Origin: an uncultured Prevotellaceae bacterium
GTDB lineage: Bacteria > Bacteroidota > Bacteroidia > Bacteroidales > Bacteroidaceae
DNA: 64,000 bases
NCBI GenBank assembly: GCA_900315095.1
Contig: OMXS01000002.1
Location: 62,001-126,000, forward strand
Reading direction: 5' to 3'
Part shown: piece after piece, positions 22,481 to 30,749 of the stretch
How the letters are laid out: every line of letters starts with the position of its first letter
How positions within the stretch are numbered: the stretch's first letter is position 1
Translations under genes and position numbers: made by a program
The notes under the pieces: model-generated
Told to the model about the DNA's origin: nothing
Database searches by the model: none
The model's input: the letters and a program-made list of their open reading frames with translations, nothing else

Positions 22481-23560
22481 ATGCGAAAAGGCAGACTTAC
22501 TGACGATCAGATTATAAACGGGTTCAAGAGGGGTGACTCATACATTATCCAGCATTATTTCTATGAATACTGCCAGGCTGGTTATTATGTGTTCGATAAA
22601 CATTATGACTTGAGTCATAAGGAGAATCTCGACTGTACATCGCTGACTCATCAATATGCCATTTATCTGCTTGAACATCAATGGAAACCTTTGGAGAACC
22701 GTTCTGCAGGAGTCAGTTTGCGTTCGTGGATTATCGGCGGATTCCGTTATATAGTACTTGACGCGCTGAAATGGTATCGCAAGGAATATGGCAAGATAAC
22801 GTTTGAGGATTACCTGCAGTCGTTCGACATCACGAGTGACTTGCGCATGCAGTTCCGTCAGACGGTAATGGACATGTGCGACACATGCAAGATGGAACGG
22901 CACGACCGTCTCATCATCCTAATGATGCTCGACCGTGATGTGAAAGGAAAGGATATTGCTGCGCAATTGGGGCTTACACCATCAGCGGTGAGCCAGCGTT
23001 ACAAAACGCTTAAAGAGAAGATAGTTGTCCCTTATTTCAAGCAGCATTTCGACATGGACTTAGACATGCCTGAAGTGATTGACAGAGAAGAGGCAATACT
23101 GGATATGCCTATGGGTGGTATTGCTGTTGAACCGTGCGAGGCCGCTCCATCAATGCATGACTATTCATATAACGAAGAAATATTTATGGAAAAGAAAAGA
23201 ACTACACCAGAGTTTATCACGAGTCTTGCACCGAATGAGATTTTCGTGTTTGGAAGCAACCTGAGAGGTATGCATGGCGGCGGCGCGGCATATGTTGCAC
23301 ACCGCAAGTTTGGTGCCATTATGGGACAGGGCGTAGGCCTGCAAGGACAGAGTTACGCCATCCCTACGATGCAGGGTGGCGTGGAGACCATACAACCTTA
23401 CGTTGATGACTTTATTGATTTTGCAAGGAACAATCCTAACCTTACGTTCCTTGTGACGCGTATCGGCTGTGGCATCGCAGGTTTCCGTGACGAGGAGATA
23501 GCCCCGTTGTTTGCTGCGGCACATGATGTTGAAAACATTGTGTTGCCAGAAGGGTGGTGA
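22481..23560 (+). CDS. Fusion of sigma-70-like region and phage-type macro-like domain
   Basis: Residues 1-190 look like a sigma-70 family protein: a region-2-like helical part (residues 5-110) and a region-4 HTH (VKGKDIAAQLGLTPSAVSQ, about 150-170). After an acidic linker (200-235), residues 240-359 form the A1S_2505-like fold found in phages, related to macro domains: FVFGSNLRGMHGGGAA, GLQGQSYAIPT and VTRIGCGIAGF. An in-frame ATG at 23188 could produce the second domain alone. I infer a regulator coupled to an ADP-ribose-type or nucleotide ligand. A -7-like TATCTTCG lies at 22456-22463. Confidence 0.75.
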   Translation: MRKGRLTDDQIINGFKRGDSYIIQHYFYEYCQAGYYVFDKHYDLSHKENLDCTSLTHQYAIYLLEHQWKPLENRSAGVSLRSWIIGGFRYIVLDALKWYRKEYGKITFEDYLQSFDITSDLRMQFRQTVMDMCDTCKMERHDRLIILMMLDRDVKGKDIAAQLGLTPSAVSQRYKTLKEKIVVPYFKQHFDMDLDMPEVIDREEAILDMPMGGIAVEPCEAAPSMHDYSYNEEIFMEKKRTTPEFITSLAPNEIFVFGSNLRGMHGGGAAYVAHRKFGAIMGQGVGLQGQSYAIPTMQGGVETIQPYVDDFIDFARNNPNLTFLVTRIGCGIAGFRDEEIAPLFAAAHDVENIVLPEGW

Positions 23561-23564
23561 CACA

Positions 23565-23714
23565 TTTCCAAAAGATGCTCTTTGGAGTCCCCAAAAGTAT
23601 ATTTTTGACATGACGAAAGGACACTTCTGACATGATGAAAGGACACCTTTCGCACTCTCAGATATATACTTTTGAGAAAATGAAAGCCATCAAAGGAGAT
23701 CCTTGATGGCTTTT
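23565..23714. repeat. Short tandem repeats and bidirectional terminator
   Basis: Two copies of a 22-bp unit (TGACATGACGAAAGGACACTT and a close variant) lie at 23607-23652. At 23683-23714 a hairpin AAAGCCATCAAAGG/CCTTGATGGCTTT followed by TTT serves both converging genes and overlaps the glutathione peroxidase stop. Confidence 0.75.
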
Positions 23715-24337
23715 TCTATTTCTTCCATGCTGTCTGTCGGCTCGAAGCGGTGTACGACATTGCCCTTGCGGTCGACAAGAAACTTTGTGAAGTTCCATTT
23801 TATGTCGCTCTTCTTGTCGTAGTCAGCATCGCGCTTGCGCATCATGTCGTCCATGAATTTGCCGCGCTGGTCGCTGGTGTCGAAACCTCCAAACCCCTTT
23901 TGTGCCTTCAAATAGGTGAATAGAGGTGACGCATCGTCGCCGTTGACATCAATCTTTGCGAACTGCTCAAACTGAGTGTTATAGTTCGAGGTGCAGAACT
24001 GGCGTATCTCCGCAATAGTGCCAGGTGCCTGTTCGCCAAACTGGTTGCACGGGAAGTCAAGAACCTCAAGTCCTTGAGCGTGATACTTCTCATACATCGA
24101 CTCCAGTTCCTTGTATTGTGGCGTGAAACCGCAACGTGTGGCGGTGTTCACGATGAGCAACACCTTACCTTTGTATTGCTTCATCTTCACGTCCTTGCCT
24201 TCAGCGTTCTTCACCTTGATGCTGTATATCTTTCCCTTTCCTTTGGAAAGCATAGAGTTCTCAGAGAAGACAGAGGACACGGAGGGTTGTGCAACGAAGG
24301 CGAGTATAGCAATCAATGATAATAGTGTTTTTCTCAT
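23690..24337 (-). CDS. Exported glutathione peroxidase-family thiol peroxidase
   Basis: The 215-residue protein has a Sec signal peptide (about 1-21) and the peroxidase domain: peroxidatic Cys69 in NTATRCGFTPQY, the Gln in NQFG and Trp in WNFTKF that complete the catalytic set. Bacterial members usually reduce peroxides with thioredoxin. Two further Cys lie in FPCNQF and FCTSN, one of which may resolve the sulfenate. It is followed upstream by an exported FMN-binding split-barrel protein gene, 12 bases away, so both may form an envelope redox operon. Confidence 0.92.
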   Translation of the reverse strand: MRKTLLSLIAILAFVAQPSVSSVFSENSMLSKGKGKIYSIKVKNAEGKDVKMKQYKGKVLLIVNTATRCGFTPQYKELESMYEKYHAQGLEVLDFPCNQFGEQAPGTIAEIRQFCTSNYNTQFEQFAKIDVNGDDASPLFTYLKAQKGFGGFDTSDQRGKFMDDMMRKRDADYDKKSDIKWNFTKFLVDRKGNVVHRFEPTDSMEEIEKAIKDLL

Positions 24338-24349
24338 ACCCTTGTATTG

Positions 24350-24832
24350 TTAAAAGTTTATTGTCTCCTCTTTAGCCATGAACGAACTCATAGTGGCGGT
24401 GCCTTCGGTGATATAGAGAGCCGCCATGTTGTTGTCTGTTGCCGAGTACATTCCTTTCAGTCCTGGGTTCTTTTCGAGTAGGAATTCCTTTGTGGCTACC
24501 TCGTCGTCGCAATTCAGTTTTCCGCTGATACGTATCCACTCTGTACCAGAGGGCTTGAGGGCTACAATCTCGAACTTAGGGTTGGCAGTAATCTGCTTGA
24601 ACACCCTTTTTGACTTACCCGTCATGATGTACAGGCGACCATTGTAGATTTCTGCTACTCCGAAAGGACGCACGCGGGGTTGGTCGCCGTCGGTAGTGGC
24701 AACGTAGAATACCTTGCACTCTGTCAGGTAGTCCTTAACTTTCTGTAAGTTTTCCATGTTTTTCTCCTGTGCTTGCGCTGGGATGGCAAACAACATTGCC
24801 ACAACCAGCATGATTGACCATAAATGCTTCAT
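24350..24832 (-). CDS. Exported pyridoxamine-phosphate-oxidase-like FMN-binding protein
   Basis: The 160-residue protein has a signal peptide (1-22, ending AQAQ) ahead of a split beta-barrel of the PNPOx/flavin reductase type (VFYVATTDGDQPRVRPFG, RLYIMTGKSKRVFKQI, KFEIVALKPSGTEWIRISG). These proteins bind FMN or F420 and reduce small molecules; nitroimidazole-resistance Nim proteins belong to the same fold. Export of such a protein is uncommon. An internal Met at residue 26 would give a cytoplasmic form, but the signal peptide is well formed. Transcribed with the peroxidase. Confidence 0.8.
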   Translation of the reverse strand: MKHLWSIMLVVAMLFAIPAQAQEKNMENLQKVKDYLTECKVFYVATTDGDQPRVRPFGVAEIYNGRLYIMTGKSKRVFKQITANPKFEIVALKPSGTEWIRISGKLNCDDEVATKEFLLEKNPGLKGMYSATDNNMAALYITEGTATMSSFMAKEETINF

Positions 24833-24876
24833 TGTTCTATTTTACTAAATTAAAATTATGCTATTAAATAAATTAC

Positions 24877-25599
24877 TTAAAGTTTCAAGTCTTTCATTAT
24901 AGCGTGGAAGAACGAGTAACTGAACTCGGGGTTCATTTCTTCGAGTTGTGCAATAATGCCTTTCATGTCGTAACGGTGTGATGCATCCTCGAAGGGGCAG
25001 TTCTTCACTTGTTTGCGGAATGCCTGTATTTCGGCATACTCTTGCAAATCGTGCTCGCGGATGAGGCATAATGGACGTATGATTGTCATGTCGAACTTGT
25101 CCATCTTCATCATTGGTCGCATTGTCGAAAAGGTTCCTTCGAACGTGAGGTTCATTAGTGCCGTCTGGATGATGTCGTCCTTGTTGTGTCCAAGTGCTAT
25201 CTTGTTGCATCCCAGTTCTTTAGCAGCACTGAATAAACGTTTTCTTCTATTCCAAGAGCACAAGAAGCAATGTGTGTGACGGTGGTCTTTGCTCTCGTCG
25301 AATGATGTCTCGAAGACGTGGAGTTTTACTCCCAACGACTCGGCATAACTGCATAGATATTCTTCATCGCATTGATACGGAATGTTCTTCATCCTCACGA
25401 ATGCTGCCTCCACATTGAAGCGAGGCTTGAAGATACGCGACCTCAGCGCCAGCAGTTGCAGTAGAGCCATCGAGTCCTTGCCACCCGAAAGTCCCACGAG
25501 AATGCGGTCGCCGTCCTCAACAAGAGCATAACGCTTCAGCGCTTCATTGAAGAGACGGTTTATCTGAGTGCAAAGCTGTTTATCGTCTTTTTCAAACAT
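24877..25599 (-). CDS. ttcA: TtcA-like tRNA 2-thiocytidine biosynthesis protein
   Basis: The 240-residue protein has the PP-loop ATP pyrophosphatase motif SGGKDS at 38-43 and the CxxC pair Cys111/Cys114 (HCFLCSW) that holds a [4Fe-4S] cluster in TtcA, and ends with the C-terminal helices of the family. TtcA adds sulfur to cytidine 32 of some tRNAs. The start at 25599 is supported by a promoter whose -7 box lies 8 bases upstream; longer frames would begin within or before that promoter. It is divergent from the nitroreductase-like gene. Confidence 0.85.
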   Translation of the reverse strand: MFEKDDKQLCTQINRLFNEALKRYALVEDGDRILVGLSGGKDSMALLQLLALRSRIFKPRFNVEAAFVRMKNIPYQCDEEYLCSYAESLGVKLHVFETSFDESKDHRHTHCFLCSWNRRKRLFSAAKELGCNKIALGHNKDDIIQTALMNLTFEGTFSTMRPMMKMDKFDMTIIRPLCLIREHDLQEYAEIQAFRKQVKNCPFEDASHRYDMKGIIAQLEEMNPEFSYSFFHAIMKDLKL

Positions 25600-25606
25600 T
25601 TGGTGC

Positions 25607-25614
25607 CAAAGATA
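25607..25614 (-). promoter_or_regulatory. -7 element of ttcA, nearly leaderless
   Basis: TATCTTTG on the minus strand ends 8 bases before the ATG, so the transcript should start within a few bases of the codon. Confidence 0.6.
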
Positions 25615-25677
25615 CAAATAAATGATAGAAATAAGAAAAGAAAACGACTTTTTCTTTATATTCTCATCTTTTTGACC

Positions 25678-25685
25678 TATCTTTG
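25678..25685 (+). promoter_or_regulatory. -7 element of the nitroreductase-like gene
   Basis: TATCTTTG stands 56 bases upstream of the ATG at 25741. No clear -33 box is seen. Confidence 0.55.
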
Positions 25686-25740
25686 CAGAAGTGTAAAGGA
25701 TGATATCTATAATGAAATGTTTAACCAATAAATACCAATT

Positions 25741-26364
25741 ATGAAGAAGAATCTTATTTTATGCTTGGCAATGACCATGCTTACTGGATGCGTTACGGCG
25801 CAGGACATTCAGTTGCCTGAACCTGACAAGAGTGCTAAAATGACTTTGATGGAGACACTCCAGAAGCGTGCGTCGAGCCGTGAGTTCAGCGACAAGGAAG
25901 TGTCTGATGCTGTGCTGTCACAAGTGTTGTGGGCAGCATGTGGTATCAACCGTCCTGAAGAGAAGAAGATAACAGCTCCTTCGGCAATCAACGCGCAGGA
26001 CATACTGGTATATGTGGCACGCAAAGACGGTGCCTATCTCTATCAGCCGGAGACAAACATGCTGAAGAAAGTGTGTGATGAGGATGTGCGCAAGATGGTT
26101 GCAGGTCAACAAGACTTTGCTGCTACTGCTCCAATTTCGCTCATTATGGTAAGCGACAAGTCGAAGTTTGGTGACCATAAGAATGGTGCTGAGATGATGG
26201 GCAACATCGACTCTGGCTATGTCTCAGAGAATATCTGTCTCGTTTGCACCGCTCTTGGACTGAAGACGGTGCCTAGAATGTCAATGGATAAAGAAGGACT
26301 TGCAAGGGCTCTGAAACTGACTGCCGACCAGGTGCTGTTGCTTAATAACCCGATAGGGTGGTAG
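25741..26364 (+). CDS. Lipoprotein nitroreductase-like (SagB/ThcOx-type) flavoprotein
   Basis: The 207-residue protein has a lipobox LTGC with Cys17, so it is anchored in the envelope. The rest is a short nitroreductase-family domain: KRASSREFSDKEV near residues 37-50 contacts FMN, followed by VLWAACGINRP and the C-terminal GLKTVPRMSMD region. Members reduce nitro compounds or oxidise thiazolines/quinones; those with a leader peptide in Bacteroidetes are usually uncharacterised. The neighbours (exported peroxidase and FMN protein) suggest a role in envelope redox chemistry. Confidence 0.85.
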   Translation: MKKNLILCLAMTMLTGCVTAQDIQLPEPDKSAKMTLMETLQKRASSREFSDKEVSDAVLSQVLWAACGINRPEEKKITAPSAINAQDILVYVARKDGAYLYQPETNMLKKVCDEDVRKMVAGQQDFAATAPISLIMVSDKSKFGDHKNGAEMMGNIDSGYVSENICLVCTALGLKTVPRMSMDKEGLARALKLTADQVLLLNNPIGW

Positions 26365-26369
26365 TTTTT

Positions 26370-26536
26370 GTTGAGCGTTGAGGGTTGAGCGTTGAGCGAG
26401 GTTTCCGATGAGTGTTGAAAGTTGAGCGTTGAGCGAGATTTGTCGTTTAAACAGAATTAAACTATCTTCGCTCAACGCTCAACTTTCAACGTTCTACAAT
26501 AAACGCTCAACGCTCAACCTTCAACTTTCAACGTTC
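26370..26536. repeat. TTGAGCGTTGAG-type reiterated inverted repeats
   Basis: Reiterations of GTTGAGCGTTGAG and AGTTGAGCG on the left (26370-26440) face CTCAACGCTCAACTTTCAAC on the right (26470-26536), so the segment can form a long hairpin. The same repeat stands at 30655-30749. Confidence 0.85.
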
Positions 26537-26537
26537 A

Positions 26538-26777
26538 TCACAGGCTGTCGCGCTCTCCTGACTTGAACACCTGTCCGTCCTCGAGAACATAAACCTGAAG
26601 GTCGCCGAAGAAACCAGTGTCCTGCATCAGTTTCAAGTCAATGTTAGCAGCCTGACGCTCGCTGTACTGCTTTGCTCCAGTCAGTTCATCCTTGAATTTC
26701 AGCAGTTTCTTGTTGTTGTCAAATTCTGAAACCCACTCGTTCTTCTCCCTGTCACCAATTACAAATATCTTTGCCAT
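26538..26777 (-). CDS. Conserved hypothetical protein, 79 residues
   Basis: The protein starts MAKIFVIGDREKNEWVSEF and is charged, mixed alpha/beta, without a signal peptide or membrane helix. I do not recognise a domain. The start at 26777 is chosen because a -7 box TATCTTTG lies at 26828-26835 on the minus strand and the longer frame to 26969 would run through it and overlap the HAD phosphatase gene. It has a leader of about 45 bases. Confidence 0.65.
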   Translation of the reverse strand: MAKIFVIGDREKNEWVSEFDNNKKLLKFKDELTGAKQYSERQAANIDLKLMQDTGFFGDLQVYVLEDGQVFKSGERDSL

Positions 26778-26901
26778 GTTATTTGTTGTTTTAGTTAGTT
26801 TGTTTTTAAGTTTTAAGTTTGTGTTGGCAAAGATACATATTATTTGTTTACGTTGTAATCGTGTGGTGCGCTTTTTTAACGATAACGTTTGCGATGACTC
26901 T

Positions 26902-27552
26902 TTATATATTGAGAAGCTCGCGGAAATCATCGATGATATATTCGGCATTAGCTTCAACAAGTTCTTCACGCTTCCCGTTGCCGTAGGTCACACCAACTGC
27001 CTTCACGCCAGCGTTGTGAGCCATAAGAATGTCAAAGCGAGTGTCGCCTACAACGATACATTCATCTGGTTGCAAACCGTTTTCTTCCATTGTCTTTAAC
27101 ACAGGTTCGGCGTGTGGTTTGGCGTGTGTCACATCATCGGCAGCAACAACATAATTGATGCAGTCTTCCAAATGCAACCTCTTTACATAACCGTTGAGTG
27201 TGGCACTTGCTCGACTACTGGCTATGGTAAGCATGTTGCCGCGCCGGTGTAGTTCTTGAAGCGTCTCGTATACGCCAGGGAACAGCGGAACAGCATCGGG
27301 GGTGTTGTTGACATCGAAGATGCGGCGATACACCTCGGCACAGCGGTCGCCAAAAGCATCGTCAACCACACAGTGGTCAAAGTCAGGGTACAAGTCGGTG
27401 AATGTCTGTTTCAGCGGCAGTCCTATCATTGCCGCACATTGTTCGCGTGTTCGTTTGGGCAGGTGCAGTTCGTCGATAGTCTGCATCATAGTCTTCACAA
27501 TGATATTTGTCGTGTCGCCCAATGTTCCGTCAAAGTCTAGAATGTATGTCAT
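26902..27552 (-). CDS. HAD-superfamily phosphatase, Gph/beta-PGM type
   Basis: The 216-residue protein has HAD motif I DFDGTLGD (Asp6, Asp8), motif II Ser in IASSRAS, the Lys in THAKPHAEP and motif III GDTRFD. The helical cap between motif I and II is of the C1 type used by phosphoglycolate phosphatase and beta-phosphoglucomutase. Substrate is unknown. It starts four bases after the stop of the upstream transporter gene, so the two are co-transcribed. Confidence 0.88.
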   Translation of the reverse strand: MTYILDFDGTLGDTTNIIVKTMMQTIDELHLPKRTREQCAAMIGLPLKQTFTDLYPDFDHCVVDDAFGDRCAEVYRRIFDVNNTPDAVPLFPGVYETLQELHRRGNMLTIASSRASATLNGYVKRLHLEDCINYVVAADDVTHAKPHAEPVLKTMEENGLQPDECIVVGDTRFDILMAHNAGVKAVGVTYGNGKREELVEANAEYIIDDFRELLNI

Positions 27553-27556
27553 GTCG

Positions 27557-28750
27557 TTAGTTTGTCAACTTGCGTTTGTTAAAGAAATCTTTTGTTGCAA
27601 ATAGGAAGAGTAGGGTGCCGCATATCTGTGCTGCTGCAACAGTCCAGAATGCTGATGAATAGCCGAAATGTTCGGAAACGAAGCCTCCGACAAGCACACC
27701 AAGTCCCATGCCGACATCCCATGACACCAGCAGGGTGCTGTTTGCTGTGCCCCGTTGGTTGTGCTGTGCTATGCTTATAACCATGTTTTGGAATGCCGGC
27801 CAGATGTGTCCGTTGCCCAGACCTAGGAAGAGTGCGGAACCATAGTATCCAAACTCATTAGGACAAGCAACAAATAGAAGGTAGCCAACAGTAGAGAGAA
27901 TAGTCCCCTCAGCGGCATTCATCGTCAGTTTCCCTTGGCGTAGCGCCTTGCTGCCCTGCAGTCTTGAGGCAATAAGTCCTACTGCCAGGATAATGAAATA
28001 TGTTCCTGTTCCGCCCGTGATACCCATCACTTCTTTGCTATATATTGCGAGGTAGTTGCTCAGTATGCCGAAGCAAAGACCGTAGAAAACCATGTTTACC
28101 GCAATAAGCCATCCTCGAGTGAGGAAGAAGCGGTCTAAAAGTTTGTGAGTTTCTTGTTCTTGAGATTTCTTGGGCTTTGAGTTATTGGTTTCATATTTCA
28201 GAGTACTGTCTATTATCATTCCTATTAAAGCAATAGCGAGGGCAAGCCAGAACAACAATTCGAAACTCTCAGTATATTTGTAGATGAAGATTCCCACCGA
28301 TGGTGCTATCGCCATTGCGAGGTTATTGCTCATTCCATAATAGCCAATGCCTTCGTTGCGGCGTGACGATGGCAGCACGTCAATTGCTGCAGTGCTGTTG
28401 GCTACTGTCACACTGCCGAAAGGTGCTCCGTGAAGTGTCCTTACTATGGTGAACAATAATATCGTTGACGCGGTGAGATAGCCTGCAAAGAAGATAAAGA
28501 AAAAGAAGAAACTCCACAGCAGCACTTTCTTCCTTGGGAATGTGTCAACAAGATAACCACTTATGGGACGGCTGATGAGTGCTGTCAGGGTATAACCAGA
28601 CAGCACCATTCCTATGATATCTTTAGTTGCTCCGAATGTCTCGCTGAGATAAAGCGGCAGCAACGGAGTGAGCAGGTAGAAGGCAAAGAATAGCGTGAAG
28701 TTGGCTGTCATCACCTTGCAGTAGTTGCTGTTCCATAGTCTTTCCTTCAT
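27557..28750 (-). CDS. Major facilitator superfamily transporter
   Basis: The 397-residue protein has 12 predicted membrane helices in two halves, the GYxLDTFPRKKVL-like loop 2-3 (GYLVDTFPRKK, residues 65-75), and a charged central loop (ETNNSKPKKSQEQE). It looks like the drug/arabinose-efflux branch (Bcr/YfcJ-like). Substrate cannot be inferred. It is co-transcribed with the HAD phosphatase gene and lies 75 bases after the AGCS symporter gene, separated by a heptamer repeat tract. Confidence 0.88.
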   Translation of the reverse strand: MKERLWNSNYCKVMTANFTLFFAFYLLTPLLPLYLSETFGATKDIIGMVLSGYTLTALISRPISGYLVDTFPRKKVLLWSFFFFFIFFAGYLTASTILLFTIVRTLHGAPFGSVTVANSTAAIDVLPSSRRNEGIGYYGMSNNLAMAIAPSVGIFIYKYTESFELLFWLALAIALIGMIIDSTLKYETNNSKPKKSQEQETHKLLDRFFLTRGWLIAVNMVFYGLCFGILSNYLAIYSKEVMGITGGTGTYFIILAVGLIASRLQGSKALRQGKLTMNAAEGTILSTVGYLLFVACPNEFGYYGSALFLGLGNGHIWPAFQNMVISIAQHNQRGTANSTLLVSWDVGMGLGVLVGGFVSEHFGYSSAFWTVAAAQICGTLLFLFATKDFFNKRKLTN

Positions 28751-28769
28751 AACCTTAACCGTTAAACTT

Positions 28770-28825
28770 TAACCTATAACCCATAACCCATAACCCATAA
28801 CCTATAACCCATAGCCTATAACCCA
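28770..28825. repeat. TAACCCA heptamer tract
   Basis: About eight degenerate copies of ATAACCC (variants ATAACCT, ATAGCCT) lie between the symporter stop and the MFS transporter start. On the transcribed strand they read GGGTTAT, so the leader of the MFS gene is G-rich and repetitive. Confidence 0.85.
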
Positions 28826-30223
28826 TTATTCCCAACATTCAATGTCATCGGCAATGTCGGGCATCGCCGAGCGGTGGAATTCAGGACTCTTGTTGCCCTC
28901 GCGTTTCTGCTTAATATAGTCATCGAGCAGTCTGAAGGCGTACTTCCCGAGGGTTACTATGGCAATGAGGTTACATGCTGTGAGCAATGCCATGCAGATA
29001 TCCACAATGTTCCACACCGTCTCGAGAGTAGCCATCGCACCGAACATCACCATGACTCCACCAGAAAGAATTCTAAAAATTATCAGTACCCATCGCTTGT
29101 TGCTCAGATAACGCACGTTTGCCTCGCCGTAATAGTAATTGCCTATGATGCTGCTGTAGGCAAAAAGGAAGATGGCAACAGCGATGAATACAGGTCCTGA
29201 AGAGCCAATCTCGCTCTCAAGTGCATTCTGAGTGAGTGCAATACCGTTGAGACCTTCCACTTCGTAGAGCCCGCTGATGAGTATGATGAATGCTGTGCAT
29301 GAACAGACAAGTAAAGTGTCGGTGAACACTCCCAGTGCTTGAATAAGTCCTTGCTTCACAGGATGAGTCACGGCAGCAGTGGCTGCGGCGTTTGGTGCGG
29401 AGCCTTCGCCAGCCTCGTTGCTGAAGAGTCCGCGCTTCACACCATATATGATAGTCATTCCAAGACCGCCTCCTGTGACAGGACCAATGCCAAAAGCATT
29501 TTCTACAATCACGCGAAGGACGTGGGGCACAAGATTTATATTCATTATCACCACAACGATAGAAATAATCAGATAACCCACAGCCATAATGGGGACTACG
29601 ATGCTACTTACCTTAGCCACGCGCTGAATGCCGCCAAAAACGACAAATAAGGTTATGATGGAAAGCACAATGCCTACGATGGTAGGATTCATCCCGAATG
29701 CCGTCTCCATAGCACTACAGATGGTGTTGCTCTGAACGGAGTTGTTCGATAAGGCGAAGGTGATGGTGATGAGTATAGCAAAGAGTGCTGCCATCCATCG
29801 GTTGTGCATGCCTTTCGATATGTAGTAGGCAGGTCCTCCTATGAAAGAGTCGGTGTGAGGGCGTTTATATAACTGTGCTAATGTTGACTCTACGAATGCT
29901 GTGGCAGCACCAAAGAGTGCGATAACCCACATCCAGAACACTGCACCAGGACCGCCGAAAGCTATTGCTGTGGCTACGCCAGCAAGATTCCCGGTGCCTA
30001 CTCGTGATGCTAGACTAACGGTGAACGCCTGAAAAGATGATATGTGACGCTTGCTGTGGTCGAACTTCTTGGCAGAGTCACCCAGCAGTCGTATCATCTC
30101 GACAATCATGCGGAACTGCACAAAGCGTGTGCGCCATGTGAACCACACGCCACAGCCAAGCAGGGCCACAAGCAGAATGTAGGTCCAGAGGAAATCGTTT
30201 ATTGAGGTTATCACTTCTCCCAT
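28826..30223 (-). CDS. Sodium:alanine symporter family (AGCS) protein
   Basis: The 465-residue protein has about 11 membrane helices and the family signature region GTGNLAGVATAIAFGGPGAV near residues 77-97, followed by FVESTLAQLYK. The SNEAGEGSAP stretch near 275 is typical too. It imports alanine or glycine with sodium. Length is normal for the family. The C-terminus is charged and cytoplasmic. It is the first gene of a possible AGCS-MFS-HAD transcript. Confidence 0.93.
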   Translation of the reverse strand: MGEVITSINDFLWTYILLVALLGCGVWFTWRTRFVQFRMIVEMIRLLGDSAKKFDHSKRHISSFQAFTVSLASRVGTGNLAGVATAIAFGGPGAVFWMWVIALFGAATAFVESTLAQLYKRPHTDSFIGGPAYYISKGMHNRWMAALFAILITITFALSNNSVQSNTICSAMETAFGMNPTIVGIVLSIITLFVVFGGIQRVAKVSSIVVPIMAVGYLIISIVVVIMNINLVPHVLRVIVENAFGIGPVTGGGLGMTIIYGVKRGLFSNEAGEGSAPNAAATAAVTHPVKQGLIQALGVFTDTLLVCSCTAFIILISGLYEVEGLNGIALTQNALESEIGSSGPVFIAVAIFLFAYSSIIGNYYYGEANVRYLSNKRWVLIIFRILSGGVMVMFGAMATLETVWNIVDICMALLTACNLIAIVTLGKYAFRLLDDYIKQKREGNKSPEFHRSAMPDIADDIECWE

Positions 30224-30483
30224 TGGTCAGTCATCCTTATTAATCTATTTGGAAAACGCAATCATTACATCTTCCAATGAACTGCAAAGGTACGAATAAT
30301 TACTTAAAACTTACTATGCATAAACTAAAAAAGTGATACATGGATTCTTTTAAGATGTAAAAAATACGAGCGGCAATGAAGAAAAAATGGGACAAAGTTT
30401 CGTGTTATTGTGATAAATGCTTATATTTGCAAACAGAAACTTTTATAAGGAAAAGCATTATTAACCATTTAAAAAGAGACAAG

Positions 30484-30642
30484 ATGAAAAAGTACATTTG
30501 CGACGTATGCGGTTACGAATACGACCCCGAAGTAGGTGATCCTGAAAACGGAATAGAGCCAGGAACAGCATTTGAGGACCTGCCAGAAGATTGGGTTTGC
30601 CCACTCTGCGGTGTTGGAAAGGACGAGTTCTCCGAAGCATGA
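30484..30642 (+). CDS. Rubredoxin
   Basis: The 52-residue protein has the two CxxCG(Y) loops that bind one iron: CDVCGYEY and CPLCGVGK. It transfers single electrons in the cytoplasm, for instance to rubrerythrin or oxidoreductases. The ATG at 30484 gives the normal family size; the longer frame from 30376 begins upstream of the -7 box TATATTTG at 30422-30429. It is monocistronic and followed by a TTGAGCG-type repeat hairpin. Confidence 0.96.
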   Translation: MKKYICDVCGYEYDPEVGDPENGIEPGTAFEDLPEDWVCPLCGVGKDEFSEA

Positions 30643-30654
30643 ACTGTTTAGAAT

Positions 30655-30749
30655 GTTGAGCGTTGAGAGTTGAGCGCTGAGCGGAGTTTGTTTATTATTG
30701 TGTTTAAACGACTAATCTCGCTCAACGCTCAACTTTCAACTCTCAACGC
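30655..30749. repeat. Second TTGAGCG-type inverted repeat
   Basis: GTTGAGCGTTGAGAGTTGAG on the left faces CTCAACGCTCAACTTTCAAC on the right, as at 26370-26536. It lies between converging genes and reaches into the last codons of the ABC exporter gene. Confidence 0.85.

Noticed and set aside
22481-23560. Two separate genes joined by a frameshift error
   Set aside because: The frame is open through an acidic linker with normal codon use, and no stop or alternative frame is needed; kept as a fusion with a possible internal start.
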